NCBI GenBank assembly: GCA_038749595.1
Contig: JBCDHW010000005.1
Location: 1-64,000 of the forward strand
From: Parvularcula sp038749595
GTDB lineage: Bacteria; Pseudomonadota; Alphaproteobacteria; Caulobacterales; Parvularculaceae
Length of the DNA: 64,000 nucleotides
Reading direction: 5' to 3'
Shown: one piece after another, positions 7,545 through 16,393 of the stretch
Numbering within the stretch: the stretch's first letter is position 1
How the letters are laid out: every line of letters starts with the position of its first letter
Position numbers and translations under genes: made by a program
Notes under the pieces: model-generated
What the model was told of the DNA's origin: nothing
Databases searched by the model: none
The model's input: only the letters and a program-made list of their open reading frames with translations

Positions 7545-9382
7545 TGGACTTCGAGCAAACGGTCGATACGCAAGCAGAGTTTATTCAGGAGACAAATCAT
7601 ATTATGGGTACCACGGACATACTGATGATTGCCGGCATCGCATTCGTTGCACTGCTTGGGATCGGATTGGTCCTCGCGAGGCTGTACCGGCGCGCCTCCA
7701 AAGAGGTCAGCTTCGTCCGTACAGGTCTTGGTGGGCAAAAAGTCGTGATGAACGGGGGCGCCCTGGTCTATCCGGTTCTTCACGAGATCATCCCTGTCAA
7801 TATGAACACACTCCGCCTTGAGGTGAAGCGCAATGATGGCCAGGCGCTCATCACCCACGACCGCATGCGTGTGGATGTCCAAGCTGAGTTCTACGTGCGC
7901 GTCCAACCAACCGTCGAATCGATTGCCAACGCGGCTCAAACCCTCGGTAAGCGGACGATGCAGCCGATGGACCTTAAGGAACTTGTCGAAGGCAAGTTCG
8001 TCGACGCTCTTCGCGCGGTTGCGGCAGAGATGGGGATGGAAGACCTCCACGAACAACGCGTAGATTTTGTTCAAAAGGTGCAGGCGGCCGTCTCAGAAGA
8101 CATTCTGAAAAATGGACTGGAACTCGAGTCGGTGTCGCTGACGGGTCTCGACCAGACCAACAAAGAGTTTTTCAACCCCGATAACGCGTTTGACGCGGAG
8201 GGCCTCACGAAACTCACGGCAGAGATCGAAGAACGGCGGAAAAAGCGCAACGACATTGAGCAAGAAACCGAAGTGCTCATTGCTCGGAAGAATCTCGAAG
8301 CGGAGGCCCAACGTCTCGAAATCCAACGGGACGTTGAATATGCGCGCCTCGAACAAGAGCGCGAAGTGCAGGTCCGGCAAGCCATGCAGTCAGCGCAGAT
8401 TGCTCAAGAAGAGGCTGTGCGCAAGCAAGAAGCCGATCAGGCGCGCATTGCAGCTGACCAGGAGATCCGCGAGTCGGAGATCGAAGCCAACCGTGCCGTG
8501 GAAGCCAAAGAGATCGAGAAGCAACGGCTGATTAGAGAGCAAGAAATCAACAAAGAGAAAGCTGTCGAAGCGGCCGATGTCGAGCGCATGAAGCAGATCA
8601 AGCTTGCTGAACAGGACCGAGACATTGCCGTTGCGGAAAAGAGCCGAGAGAAATCAGAGGCGGACCGCGCCGCCGATGAAGCCCGCGCAGTTGCGGCTCA
8701 AGCCGAAGAGAGCGTCATCACGGCTCGGGATACCGAGGTTGCCGAGCGTGAGAAGCAGATCGAACTCATCGAGGCGGAAAAGGCCGCCCAGCAACAAGCC
8801 ATCGCTCTGACCGTTGCCGCCGAAGCCGAGAAAACAGCCGCAACCGACCGCGCCGAAGCTATCAAGATCGCGGCGGAAGCCGAAGCGAACAAAGCGCGGA
8901 TTGAAGCAGAAGGTGAAGCAACCGCTGAAAAAACCAAAGCAGAAGCGATGGCCGCAACCTATGACGCGGAAGCGACTGGTCAAGCTCGCGTCAATGAAGC
9001 TGCAAACCTTCTGTCTGCTGAGCAAATTGCGATGCAAGTGAAGATCGAATTGATCAAAGCGCTGCCTGATATTATTCAGCAGTCGGTCAAACCGATGGAG
9101 AACATCGACGGCATCAAGATCCTCTCTGTTGATGGTCTCAACGGCGCTGGCGCGCTTTCCGCAAGCGGCGAAGACGGCGCGGCTGCTGCGCCGGGCGGAA
9201 GCCTCGCTGATCAAGCCGTGGGGGCTGCCCTGCGCTACCGGACCCAAGCGCCCTTGATCGACCAGCTGATGGCGGAGCTCGGCATCACCGGCGGAAGCCT
9301 ATCCGAGATGACCAAGGCGCTTGAAGGAAAGTCCGTCTCCAACGGATTGGACCGCGACCATGAAGATGGGGCTGAGGCCTAG
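7544..9382 (+). CDS. yqiK: Flotillin (YqiK-like), membrane microdomain scaffold
   Basis: The 612-residue protein has one N-terminal membrane anchor (about residues 26-46) and an SPFH/band-7 domain (about 50-240, with KEVSFVRTGLGGQKVVMNGG and the LKELVEGKFVDALRAVAAEM helix). A very long Glu/Ala/Lys-rich coiled coil follows (about 230-510), with repeated AEAEKTAA-like stretches. The C-terminus includes ALPDIIQQSVKPMENIDGIK, the usual flotillin end, and a variable tail. Flotillins form oligomeric rafts in the inner membrane. The chosen ATG overlaps the upstream stop codon. An alternative ATG at 7604 has AGGAG 12 bases before it and would remove 20 residues, leaving the anchor intact. Confidence 0.9.
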   Translation: MDFEQTVDTQAEFIQETNHIMGTTDILMIAGIAFVALLGIGLVLARLYRRASKEVSFVRTGLGGQKVVMNGGALVYPVLHEIIPVNMNTLRLEVKRNDGQALITHDRMRVDVQAEFYVRVQPTVESIANAAQTLGKRTMQPMDLKELVEGKFVDALRAVAAEMGMEDLHEQRVDFVQKVQAAVSEDILKNGLELESVSLTGLDQTNKEFFNPDNAFDAEGLTKLTAEIEERRKKRNDIEQETEVLIARKNLEAEAQRLEIQRDVEYARLEQEREVQVRQAMQSAQIAQEEAVRKQEADQARIAADQEIRESEIEANRAVEAKEIEKQRLIREQEINKEKAVEAADVERMKQIKLAEQDRDIAVAEKSREKSEADRAADEARAVAAQAEESVITARDTEVAEREKQIELIEAEKAAQQQAIALTVAAEAEKTAATDRAEAIKIAAEAEANKARIEAEGEATAEKTKAEAMAATYDAEATGQARVNEAANLLSAEQIAMQVKIELIKALPDIIQQSVKPMENIDGIKILSVDGLNGAGALSASGEDGAAAAPGGSLADQAVGAALRYRTQAPLIDQLMAELGITGGSLSEMTKALEGKSVSNGLDRDHEDGAEA

Positions 9383-9451
9383 CCGAGGAAAATCATCCGG
9401 CGGTTGAGGGTGGCGGGACGCCCAACCGACTGAGCGCGACAGTCACAAGAG

Positions 9452-9485
9452 GTGGCGGCCGATACTCCGTGGGCCGCCACTTTGG
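9452..9485 (+). terminator. Rho-independent terminator after the flotillin gene
   Basis: A perfect 9-bp stem (GTGGCGGCC 9452-9460 with GGCCGCCAC 9472-9480) and 11-base loop is followed by TTTGGTT. It separates the membrane-stress operon from the RNA-repair operon, although read-through is possible because the T tract is short. Confidence 0.6.
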
Positions 9486-9545
9486 TTGCTGAGGAACTGC
9501 TGTGCGGCTACGCAGCTGATTGATACGCTTCCGGAATTCAGAACC

Positions 9546-10946
9546 TTGTACCTCAGCATTGCCACGACCACACAGCCTGCCACTGACCTGGGTTACTTGC
9601 TGCGCAAGAACCCAGCGAACGTGCACGAGACTGAGCTCCCTTTTGGGAAAGCCGTTGTGTTCTATCCTGCGGCGACCGAGGGGCGATGCGAGGCCTCCCT
9701 CATTATCGATGTCGATCCCGTCGCCCTGGTCAGAGGCCGTAAAGGCGCGAAGGGTTCGCCCTCGCTGTTTGACCACTATGTCACCGATCGTCCGTATGCC
9801 GCATCATCCTTCCTCAACCTCGCTCCGGTGCGGACCCTTCGGGACGCTATGGCGGGAAAAGCGCCCGACAGGCCTGAGCTTGCAGACAGCGTCCTTCCAT
9901 TAGAGTTCGTCATCGCTCCGCTCCCCGCCCGGTCGGATGAGCTGATCACACGACTGTTCGGCCCCCTCGGGTATGCGCTCGACATTCAACGAGACCCCCT
10001 CGATCCCAACTTCCCCGATTGGGGCGACAGCCCTTACGTGACCCTCCGGCTGACGACCGAGGCAAAGCTCTGTGATGCGCTGACCCAGCTCTACGTTCTG
10101 ATCCCCGCCCTCGACGGGTCCAAACACTATTGGGTGGGCGACGATGAGGTCGACAAACTCGTGGCCAAAGGCGGCGCATGGCTGGCGAACCATCCTGAGC
10201 GTGAGCTGATCGCAAAGCGCTATCTTCGCCGTCAGCGGTATGCGGACGATGCCCTGGCGGAACTCGATGCCCAGTTCGGCATGGCATCGACGGAAACCCC
10301 CGAAGACGACATGGAAACCACCGAAGCCAAAATACGGCTCAACGATCTCCGCTATGAGGCTGTGACACAAGCAGTCGTAGAAAGCGGTGCACGGACAGTC
10401 TGTGATGTCGGTTGCGGTGAGGGCAAGCTGCTCCGGCGCCTCCTTCAAGAGAAGACGCTGTCGAAAGTCACCGGCGTCGAGGTATCACCATCAGAGCTGG
10501 AGAAGGCCGAGAAGCGCCTGAAGATCAACCGCATGTCGCCCACCCAGGCGTCACGGATTGAACTCCTTCGAGGCTCCGTCGTCTACGATGACCCTCGCTT
10601 AAAGGGGCACGATGCCCTCACCCTCGTCGAAGTGATCGAGCATATCGACGAGGAGCGGCTGACGGCTGTCGAACGCGTTGTCTTCGCTGGACCGCAAGCC
10701 CCGACAGTCATCGTGACAACGCCGAACGCTGACTATAATGTCCTCTACGAGAACCTCTCCGCTGTCGACGTCCGGCACAGCGACCACCGGTTTGAATGGA
10801 CCCGTGAGCAGTTTAAGACGTGGGCGGACGGTGTAGCACAGCGCAACGGCTATACCGTGAGCATCCACGGCATCGGGGAAGAGCACCCCGAACACGGCTG
10901 CTCAACCCAGATGGCCACCTTCACAAGAGAACCGTCTGATGTCTGA
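9546..10946 (+). CDS. hen1: Hen1-type 3'-terminal RNA ribose 2'-O-methyltransferase
   Basis: Bacterial Hen1 adds a 2'-O-methyl group at the damaged 3' end before the Pnkp partner reseals the RNA, protecting it from re-cleavage. The 466-residue product has the family N-terminal domain (YLSIATTTQPATDLGYLLRK, then FYPAATEGRCEASLIIDVDP) and a C-terminal SAM methyltransferase domain. Motif I is DVGCGEG at about 287-293. The metal-binding residues are E362, E365 and H366 in VEVIEHI and a later His in DHRFEW. The frame extends upstream to 9486, but homology to family N-termini begins exactly at TTG 9546, so TTG is taken as the start. Its last 8 bases overlap pnkp, indicating translational coupling. 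Confidence 0.92.
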   Translation: MYLSIATTTQPATDLGYLLRKNPANVHETELPFGKAVVFYPAATEGRCEASLIIDVDPVALVRGRKGAKGSPSLFDHYVTDRPYAASSFLNLAPVRTLRDAMAGKAPDRPELADSVLPLEFVIAPLPARSDELITRLFGPLGYALDIQRDPLDPNFPDWGDSPYVTLRLTTEAKLCDALTQLYVLIPALDGSKHYWVGDDEVDKLVAKGGAWLANHPERELIAKRYLRRQRYADDALAELDAQFGMASTETPEDDMETTEAKIRLNDLRYEAVTQAVVESGARTVCDVGCGEGKLLRRLLQEKTLSKVTGVEVSPSELEKAEKRLKINRMSPTQASRIELLRGSVVYDDPRLKGHDALTLVEVIEHIDEERLTAVERVVFAGPQAPTVIVTTPNADYNVLYENLSAVDVRHSDHRFEWTREQFKTWADGVAQRNGYTVSIHGIGEEHPEHGCSTQMATFTREPSDV

Positions 10947-13524
10947 CATCCGTTCCCAGCGCCGACTGACGAGCACGATCTCGATCCCAGAATTCTGCCT
11001 TGTGCTGATGATCGGGCCGTCGGGTTCAGGCAAGTCGACCTTCGCCAAGAAGCACTTCTTGCCAACAGAGGTGGTCTCCTCAGACCACTGCCGTGCCCTC
11101 GTTGCAGACGATGAGCTTGATCAATCCGCAACAGGTGATGCCTTTGATCTCCTTGAGTTTCTCGTCTCGAAAAGGCTCGCGGCTCGGCGCCTGACCGTTG
11201 TTGATGCGACCAGCGTCAAGCCCGAGGACCGGGCCCGTCTCGTACGCATCGCCAAGACTTACCACGCTCTGCCGGTCGGCTTGGTCTTCTTCCTCGATGA
11301 GAAGACGTGCCAAGATCGAAATGCCGCGCGCGCCGACCGCAACTTCGGACCCCACGTGGTTCGGAACCAACTGCGAGCCCTGAAGCGCGGCTTTGGATCC
11401 CTGAAGAAGCGCGAAAGCATTCGCCAGCTCCACGTTTTTGACACCGTCGAGGCTGTGGAGTCGATCCAATCGATCGAGCGGACGAAGCTATGGCCCGACA
11501 AACGCGACGAGCACGGACCTTTTGATATTATCGGCGACATCCACGGCTGCGCGGGCGAGCTGGAAGCCTTGCTGCAAAAACTCGGATACGGTCTGGCGTT
11601 CGAAGGCGATCCCGGCCAACGCTCCTATAAGGTTACTCCTCCTCCTGGGCGCAAGGTGATCTTCCTCGGCGATCTCATCGACCGAGGGCCGAGGAGCCCG
11701 GACGTCATCCGCCTCGCCAAGAGCATGGTGGACGCCGGTGACGCACTGTGCATTCTGGGCAATCACGAGAACAAATTCCTCCGTAAGCTGAACGGCAAAA
11801 ACGTCAAGCTCACCCACGGGCTCGCCGAAACAGTGCAGCAAATGGAGCAACAACCGCCAGAGTTCGCCGAAGAGACCCGCGCGTTCCTCGATAGCCTCAT
11901 CAGCCACTACGTCCTGGACGACGGCGCTTTGGTCGTCGCCCACGCCGGCATCCGAGAGGACATGCAAAACCGGGCATCTGGCGCTATCCGCAGTTTCGCC
12001 ATGTATGGCGACACAACAGGCGAGATCGACGCGTTCGGCCTCCCCGTGAGAGCTAATTGGGCGGCGGACTATCGTGGTCGCGCAAAGGTCGTGTACGGAC
12101 ATACACCCACGCCGGAAGCGGAGTGGATCAATGGCACGATCTGCATCGACCAAGGCTGCGTTTTCGGCGGTAAGCTAACCGCCCTCCGATGGCCCGAACG
12201 CGAGCTTGTGGATGTCCCTGCCGAGCACGTGTGGTCCGAACCCGTCAGACCGCTCTCGCATGCGCCCAGCCCCGCGCACGCTGACCCCACGGCAATCAAG
12301 CTCGACGATGTGCAGGGGAAACGGATCATCTCTACACGGATTGGCGGTACTGTCAGCATCAGCGAAGCCCACGCCGCTGGTGCTCTCGAAACCATGAGCC
12401 GCTTCGCCGTCGACCCGAGGTGGCTCGTCTACCTTCCGCCCACCATGTCGCCCGTTGAGACAAGCAGCCAAGACGGCTGGCTTGAGCGCCCCGAAGAGGC
12501 CTTCGCCCACTACCGCAAGCAAGGCGTTGACCACGTCATCTGCGAAGAAAAACATATGGGTAGCCGCGCGGTGATCGTTGTGGCAAAAGATCAGGACACG
12601 GCGAAAAGCCGGTTCCTCTCCCCTGACCGAACAGGCGTCATCACCACCAGAACGGGTAGGCCCTTCTTCCCCCGCGACCGCGAAGACCTGGTGCTTGACC
12701 GTGTACGGACGGCCATCAATAAAGCAGGCTGGTGGGAGCGCTTCGAAACAGACTGGTTCGTCCTCGACGCCGAGATCATGCCCTGGTCGGAAAAAGCGCG
12801 TAGCCTCCTCACCGGCCAATACGGCCCCGTCGGGAGCGCTGCGCAAATCGGCCTGACACAGACGGTCCGTGCTCTGGAGAAGGCCGTCGACAGAGGCTCG
12901 GACGTCGGTGCACTCCTCGCAAAACAGCGGCAGCGGTTGGCGTCAGCCGAAGCCTTCACCAAAGCCTACGCGCCTTACGTCTGGAACACGGAGGCGATCG
13001 ACGATCTCCGCATAGCGCCCTTCCACATTCTCGCTAGCGAAGATAAAGTGCACACGGATCGGGATCATGAATGGCATATGGCGTGTGCTGACGACCTCAC
13101 TGCTCAAGGCGACCCCATGATGATGCAAACGGCGTGGCGCAAGGTCGACCTCAACGACGAAGCGGCATGCTCCGAGGCGGCGCTTTGGTGGGAAAAGCTA
13201 ACGTCCCAGGGCAGCGAAGGCATGGTCGTCAAACCCCTCTCGTTCATCGTTCAAAAGGGCCGCACCCTGCTCCAGCCCGCTGTGAAGGTTCGCGGCAAAG
13301 ACTACCTGCGTATCATCTACTGCGCCGATTACGACCATCCAGAGAATCTCAAGCGCCTGAAAGACCGCAACCTCAGGCGAAAGCGATCGTTGGCCATCAG
13401 AGAGTTCGCCCTCGGCCACGAAGCGCTCGAACGGTTCGTGAAGCGCGAACCTCTCGCCAAAGTCCACGAATGCGTCTTCGGCGTCCTCGCCATGGAAACC
13501 GAGCCGATCGACCCTCAGCGGTAG
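10939..13524 (+). CDS. pnkp: Pnkp: polynucleotide kinase-phosphatase-ligase for RNA repair
   Basis: The 861-residue enzyme has all three modules of bacterial Pnkp. A 5'-kinase has P-loop GPSGSGKS at 26-33. A metallophosphatase that clears 2',3'-cyclic phosphates has GDIHG at 199-203, GDLIDRGP at 244-251, GNHE at 274-277 and VVYGHTP at 384-390. A C-terminal adenylyltransferase/ligase has the motif I lysine in EEKHMGSRA (Lys538) and EGMVVKP further on. Known Pnkp ligases stall at adenylation without Hen1, which is encoded immediately upstream and overlaps this gene. Together they repair RNAs, classically tRNAs cut by ribotoxins. All inspected catalytic motifs look intact. Codon use matches the neighbourhood, so recent transfer is not obvious. 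Confidence 0.95.
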   Translation: MSDIRSQRRLTSTISIPEFCLVLMIGPSGSGKSTFAKKHFLPTEVVSSDHCRALVADDELDQSATGDAFDLLEFLVSKRLAARRLTVVDATSVKPEDRARLVRIAKTYHALPVGLVFFLDEKTCQDRNAARADRNFGPHVVRNQLRALKRGFGSLKKRESIRQLHVFDTVEAVESIQSIERTKLWPDKRDEHGPFDIIGDIHGCAGELEALLQKLGYGLAFEGDPGQRSYKVTPPPGRKVIFLGDLIDRGPRSPDVIRLAKSMVDAGDALCILGNHENKFLRKLNGKNVKLTHGLAETVQQMEQQPPEFAEETRAFLDSLISHYVLDDGALVVAHAGIREDMQNRASGAIRSFAMYGDTTGEIDAFGLPVRANWAADYRGRAKVVYGHTPTPEAEWINGTICIDQGCVFGGKLTALRWPERELVDVPAEHVWSEPVRPLSHAPSPAHADPTAIKLDDVQGKRIISTRIGGTVSISEAHAAGALETMSRFAVDPRWLVYLPPTMSPVETSSQDGWLERPEEAFAHYRKQGVDHVICEEKHMGSRAVIVVAKDQDTAKSRFLSPDRTGVITTRTGRPFFPRDREDLVLDRVRTAINKAGWWERFETDWFVLDAEIMPWSEKARSLLTGQYGPVGSAAQIGLTQTVRALEKAVDRGSDVGALLAKQRQRLASAEAFTKAYAPYVWNTEAIDDLRIAPFHILASEDKVHTDRDHEWHMACADDLTAQGDPMMMQTAWRKVDLNDEAACSEAALWWEKLTSQGSEGMVVKPLSFIVQKGRTLLQPAVKVRGKDYLRIIYCADYDHPENLKRLKDRNLRRKRSLAIREFALGHEALERFVKREPLAKVHECVFGVLAMETEPIDPQR

Positions 13525-13581
13525 GCGCTCTCTTAATCGTCGTTTTCAACGATGGGTTGGCGTCAGTTGGGAGGATCAACG

Positions 13582-13881
13582 ATGACAGACTTAAGGCTTT
13601 CAGCGATGCGCGCATTCCTCGGTCAGATTACGCCGACCATGCGAAGGATCAGTTGCTGGATGGACGGCAGCGAGATCACGGTCAGCGTCGTGATGGATCG
13701 AGAGCCGACCGAGAAAGAGATCGACAGGATCAGCGTCGCGGCAACCGAAATCATCGCCGACTATCCTCAGGCCACAAACGTTCATGAGAGAATTACAGTC
13801 TCTGAAGAGGATTTCGCGGCAGAGGCCGGCGTCAAAGGCGATATAATTTTCGAACGAGCAGAGGACGACAACACCCTCTAA
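13582..13881 (+). CDS. Small uncharacterised protein downstream of the RNA-repair pair
   Basis: The 99-residue acidic product (MTDLRLSAMRAFLGQITPTM, VSVVMDREPTEKEID, VAATEIIADYPQATNVHERI) is a soluble alpha/beta-looking protein without signal or membrane segment. The ATG at 13582 follows GGGAGGATC (13569-13577) and is preferred over the in-frame ATG at 13552. It begins 58 bp after pnkp on the same strand and may be cotranscribed. The pattern of an ALLG/AFLG helix, a D-x-E-P-T-E-x-E turn and an ATEII helix reminds me of small immunity-like proteins, but this is recollection of a pattern, not an established assignment. Function is unknown. Confidence 0.6.
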   Translation: MTDLRLSAMRAFLGQITPTMRRISCWMDGSEITVSVVMDREPTEKEIDRISVAATEIIADYPQATNVHERITVSEEDFAAEAGVKGDIIFERAEDDNTL

Positions 13882-13915
13882 TCCCCCACGAAAATGGCCC
13901 GAAAAACTTGAAAAG

Positions 13916-13990
13916 TGGCACTCCCTAGGGGAATCGAACCCCTCTTTCCAGGTTGAAAACCTGGCGTCCTAACCGATAGACGAAGGGAGC
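13916..13990 (-). tRNA. tRNA-Glu (anticodon TTC)
   Basis: Read on the minus strand, the sequence folds as a cloverleaf: acceptor GCTCCCT with AGGGAGT, a D-arm in CTATCGGTTAGG, anticodon stem CCAGG/CCTGG with loop TTTTCAA (anticodon TTC), and T-arm GGGGTTCGATTCCCC. Discriminator G and CCA are encoded (CCA at 13916-13918). Confidence 0.96.
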
Positions 13991-14016
13991 GCAGCGGGTT
14001 TGCGCCCGAGCGAGGC

Positions 14017-14044
14017 ACATAGGAAAGAGCCGTCCGGCGATCAA
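14017..14044 (-). promoter_or_regulatory. Possible promoter of tRNA-Glu
   Basis: On the minus strand TTGATC (14039-14044) precedes CTATGT (14017-14022) with a 16-base spacer, placing transcription start about 20 bases before the tRNA. Both hexamers are imperfect. Confidence 0.35.
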
Positions 14045-14084
14045 GCCTTTTTTTGGCCGCGCTGGCGCGCGACCTATGCGGCAA

Positions 14085-15878
14085 TTAAGCGGGAGCCGCG
14101 TCCTCCAGCTCGAACTGTGCAGCATCTCCCCCGCGCCAGGTATCGGGAGTAATCCGGCCGGCAAAATGGAACCGTTCGCCGTGCGCGTGTTCCAAGGCGG
14201 CCCCGAGGGGCTCGCCGACGACGCCGAAGGCAATTCCGCGAACGGAGCGGCCCATGTCGTCCTCTATCGTCAGCGACAGGTGCTTTTCGCCCACGACCCG
14301 AGAATGCCGCAAACGGACGTTTTCGAGCACGAACCGCGGTTCGGGATTGCCTTGACCGAATGGCCCAGCGGGGCTGATCGAGCGGCACGTTTGTCCGTGC
14401 ACACCGCCTAAGCCGACGACGGCATCGATGACCAACGGGTGTTCCTCGGTCGCAGCGGACACAGCGCGATCAAGGCGGCAGCTCAAAAATTCCGTAAACG
14501 GCGCAAGTTGATCTTCGGTCAGGGAAAGACCCGCAGCCATAGCGTGTCCCCCGCCCTTGGAAATGATCCCTGCGCTCGCCGCAGCTGATACCGCAGCGCC
14601 GAGATCAACGCCGGGTACGGAGCGACCAGATCCTGTTCCCGCGCCTTGGGAGAGGGAAATGCAAAACGCCGGGCGGTTGTAACGCTCTTTCAAGCGCCCA
14701 GCGACGATGCCGACCACGCCCGGATGCCATCCCTCGCCCGCGGCGACGATGACGTTTCGGCTCTCCCCAGGTTGGCTGTCTACTTGCGCGATGGCCTCGC
14801 GTCGAACCTGGTCCTCAAGCCGTCGGCGCTCTTTATTCAGCGCCTCGAGTTTTTGCGCGATGGCGGCGGCCTGCGCCGGGTCGTCCGTGGTCAGAAGATC
14901 AAACGCCGTCCGCGCATGCCCGATGCGACCGGCTGCGTTGATCCGTGGACCGATTTGAAAGCCCAGGTGGCCTGCGTTCGCGGCGCCCTTGATCCCGGAA
15001 ACCTGCGCCAAAGCACGCAATCCGGGGTTGCCATGGCTCCCGTTCTCCACGTCACCCAGAACCTTAAGGCCTTGGGCAATCAGTGTACGGGTTAAGCCTT
15101 CGATCGGCATCACATCGGCGATCAAACTTAAGGCCACCAGATCAAGCTGTTGAATAAGCTTTGGCTCTTCGCGCTCGGCGAACCACCCGCGATTGCGCAG
15201 AAGACGGCCGAGCGCAACCAGCGCCATAAAGGTCACGCCGCCTGCGGATAATCCGTGTAGACCAGATTGGTCGCCCGGACGCTGCGGGTTCACCAGGGCA
15301 AAAACGTCCGGCCGTTGATCCATCAAATGATGGTCAAGGACGATCACATCAGCGCCCGAAGGCTCGAGAACCGCGCCGTGGTTGGAGCCGCAATCGACCG
15401 TGACGATAACCGAAGCGCCGCGCTCTTCAAGGCTCTGCACCCCGGCCTGGGACGGACCATAGCCCTCGGTGAACCGGTCCGGCAAATGCACAACGGCCGA
15501 CGCACCCACGGCGCGCAGATAGCGGAACAACAGCGCCGCCGCGGCCGTTCCGTCCACGTCATAATCGCCAAAAATGCCGATCGTCTCGCCGCCGGTCACC
15601 GCGTCGGCGAGGCGCTCAGCCGCCGCGTCCATCTCCATCAACGTCGAGGGATCAGGCAGAGACTGGCGCAACGAGGGCTGCAGATACGCTTCGATCTGAT
15701 CGACATCGACCCCGCGCGCCACCAAGATGTCGGCCAGCAACGCGTCGATGCCATATCGCTGCACGGCGAGGTCGGAGGTCCGTCGGCACACGGATCGCTG
15801 CCACCAAGAGCGGCCGGTGATCGATTGGGTGACACCCAGCAAAGGCTCAGAGCTGACGGGGAGCGAATCAAGCGGCAT
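14085..15878 (-). CDS. recJ: Single-stranded-DNA-specific exonuclease RecJ
   Basis: RecJ is a 5'-3' exonuclease acting in recombination and mismatch repair. The 597-residue protein has the DHH-family metal-binding motifs GDYDVDGTAA (about residue 100), VTVDCG and the DHH signature in VLDHHLMD. The DHHA1 half contains GPRINAAGRIGHA and SKGGGHAMAAG, and a C-terminal OB domain follows. Length fits the family. It is the last gene of the minus-strand run from comF, starting 68 bp after the DUF1178 gene. Confidence 0.95.
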   Translation of the reverse strand: MPLDSLPVSSEPLLGVTQSITGRSWWQRSVCRRTSDLAVQRYGIDALLADILVARGVDVDQIEAYLQPSLRQSLPDPSTLMEMDAAAERLADAVTGGETIGIFGDYDVDGTAAAALLFRYLRAVGASAVVHLPDRFTEGYGPSQAGVQSLEERGASVIVTVDCGSNHGAVLEPSGADVIVLDHHLMDQRPDVFALVNPQRPGDQSGLHGLSAGGVTFMALVALGRLLRNRGWFAEREEPKLIQQLDLVALSLIADVMPIEGLTRTLIAQGLKVLGDVENGSHGNPGLRALAQVSGIKGAANAGHLGFQIGPRINAAGRIGHARTAFDLLTTDDPAQAAAIAQKLEALNKERRRLEDQVRREAIAQVDSQPGESRNVIVAAGEGWHPGVVGIVAGRLKERYNRPAFCISLSQGAGTGSGRSVPGVDLGAAVSAAASAGIISKGGGHAMAAGLSLTEDQLAPFTEFLSCRLDRAVSAATEEHPLVIDAVVGLGGVHGQTCRSISPAGPFGQGNPEPRFVLENVRLRHSRVVGEKHLSLTIEDDMGRSVRGIAFGVVGEPLGAALEHAHGERFHFAGRITPDTWRGGDAAQFELEDAAPA

Positions 15879-15946
15879 GCGCGATTATCCCACGGCATCG
15901 CCCTGGCAGCAAAGGCCCGCTTTCCTCACCGCCGCGAACGGCAGGA

Positions 15947-16393
15947 TCAGTTGAGCTTCTTTTTGATCGCGCTTGGCTCGGGTTTCGGTTCCGGCACCGG
16001 CGCGACGGCGACGCCCTCGTCCTTCAGCGCCTTGACCTCATGCGGCGTCGCCTCGCCATAGATCGGCTTCGCCTCGGCCTCGCCGTAATGCTGCTTGCGC
16101 GCCTCTTCGGGAAACCGCTTCCCGACATTCTCAAAATTGCTCTCGACGTAGGCCTTGGCTTTTTTGGCGACGTCGTTCCACTCGTTCGCCAGCGCCCGCA
16201 TCGCGTCGTGCTTCACCGAAGCGCTTTTGCCCGTCACCACCGCGGGCGCCATGAGCGCCTTGGAGACCTCGTTCGATCCGCACACCGGACACTCCAGCAA
16301 AGCGTCGCTTTGCTGGCGGTCGTAATCACTGCTCGATGAAAACCACCCTTCAAAGGCATGGCCGTGAGCACATTTGAGCGCGTACTTAATCAC
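15947..16393 (-). CDS. DUF1178 family protein
   Basis: The 148-residue protein opens MIKYALKCAHGHAFEGWFSS and has a CPVCG pair (C-x2-C with upstream Cys/His), which suggests a small zinc-ribbon-like N-terminus. The C-terminal half is charged and Pro-rich. The family is widespread in alpha- and betaproteobacteria, and its function is unknown. The GTG start overlaps the stop of the upstream nitrilase gene (GTGA), and association with a nitrilase and grxC is typical. Confidence 0.88.
   Translation of the reverse strand: MIKYALKCAHGHAFEGWFSSSSDYDRQQSDALLECPVCGSNEVSKALMAPAVVTGKSASVKHDAMRALANEWNDVAKKAKAYVESNFENVGKRFPEEARKQHYGEAEAKPIYGEATPHEVKALKDEGVAVAPVPEPKPEPSAIKKKLN

Noticed and set aside
14046..14052. 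T-run next to a GC-rich hairpin after recJ
   Set aside because: The T-run is on the wrong strand to terminate recJ, and the best stem has only a 2-base loop.
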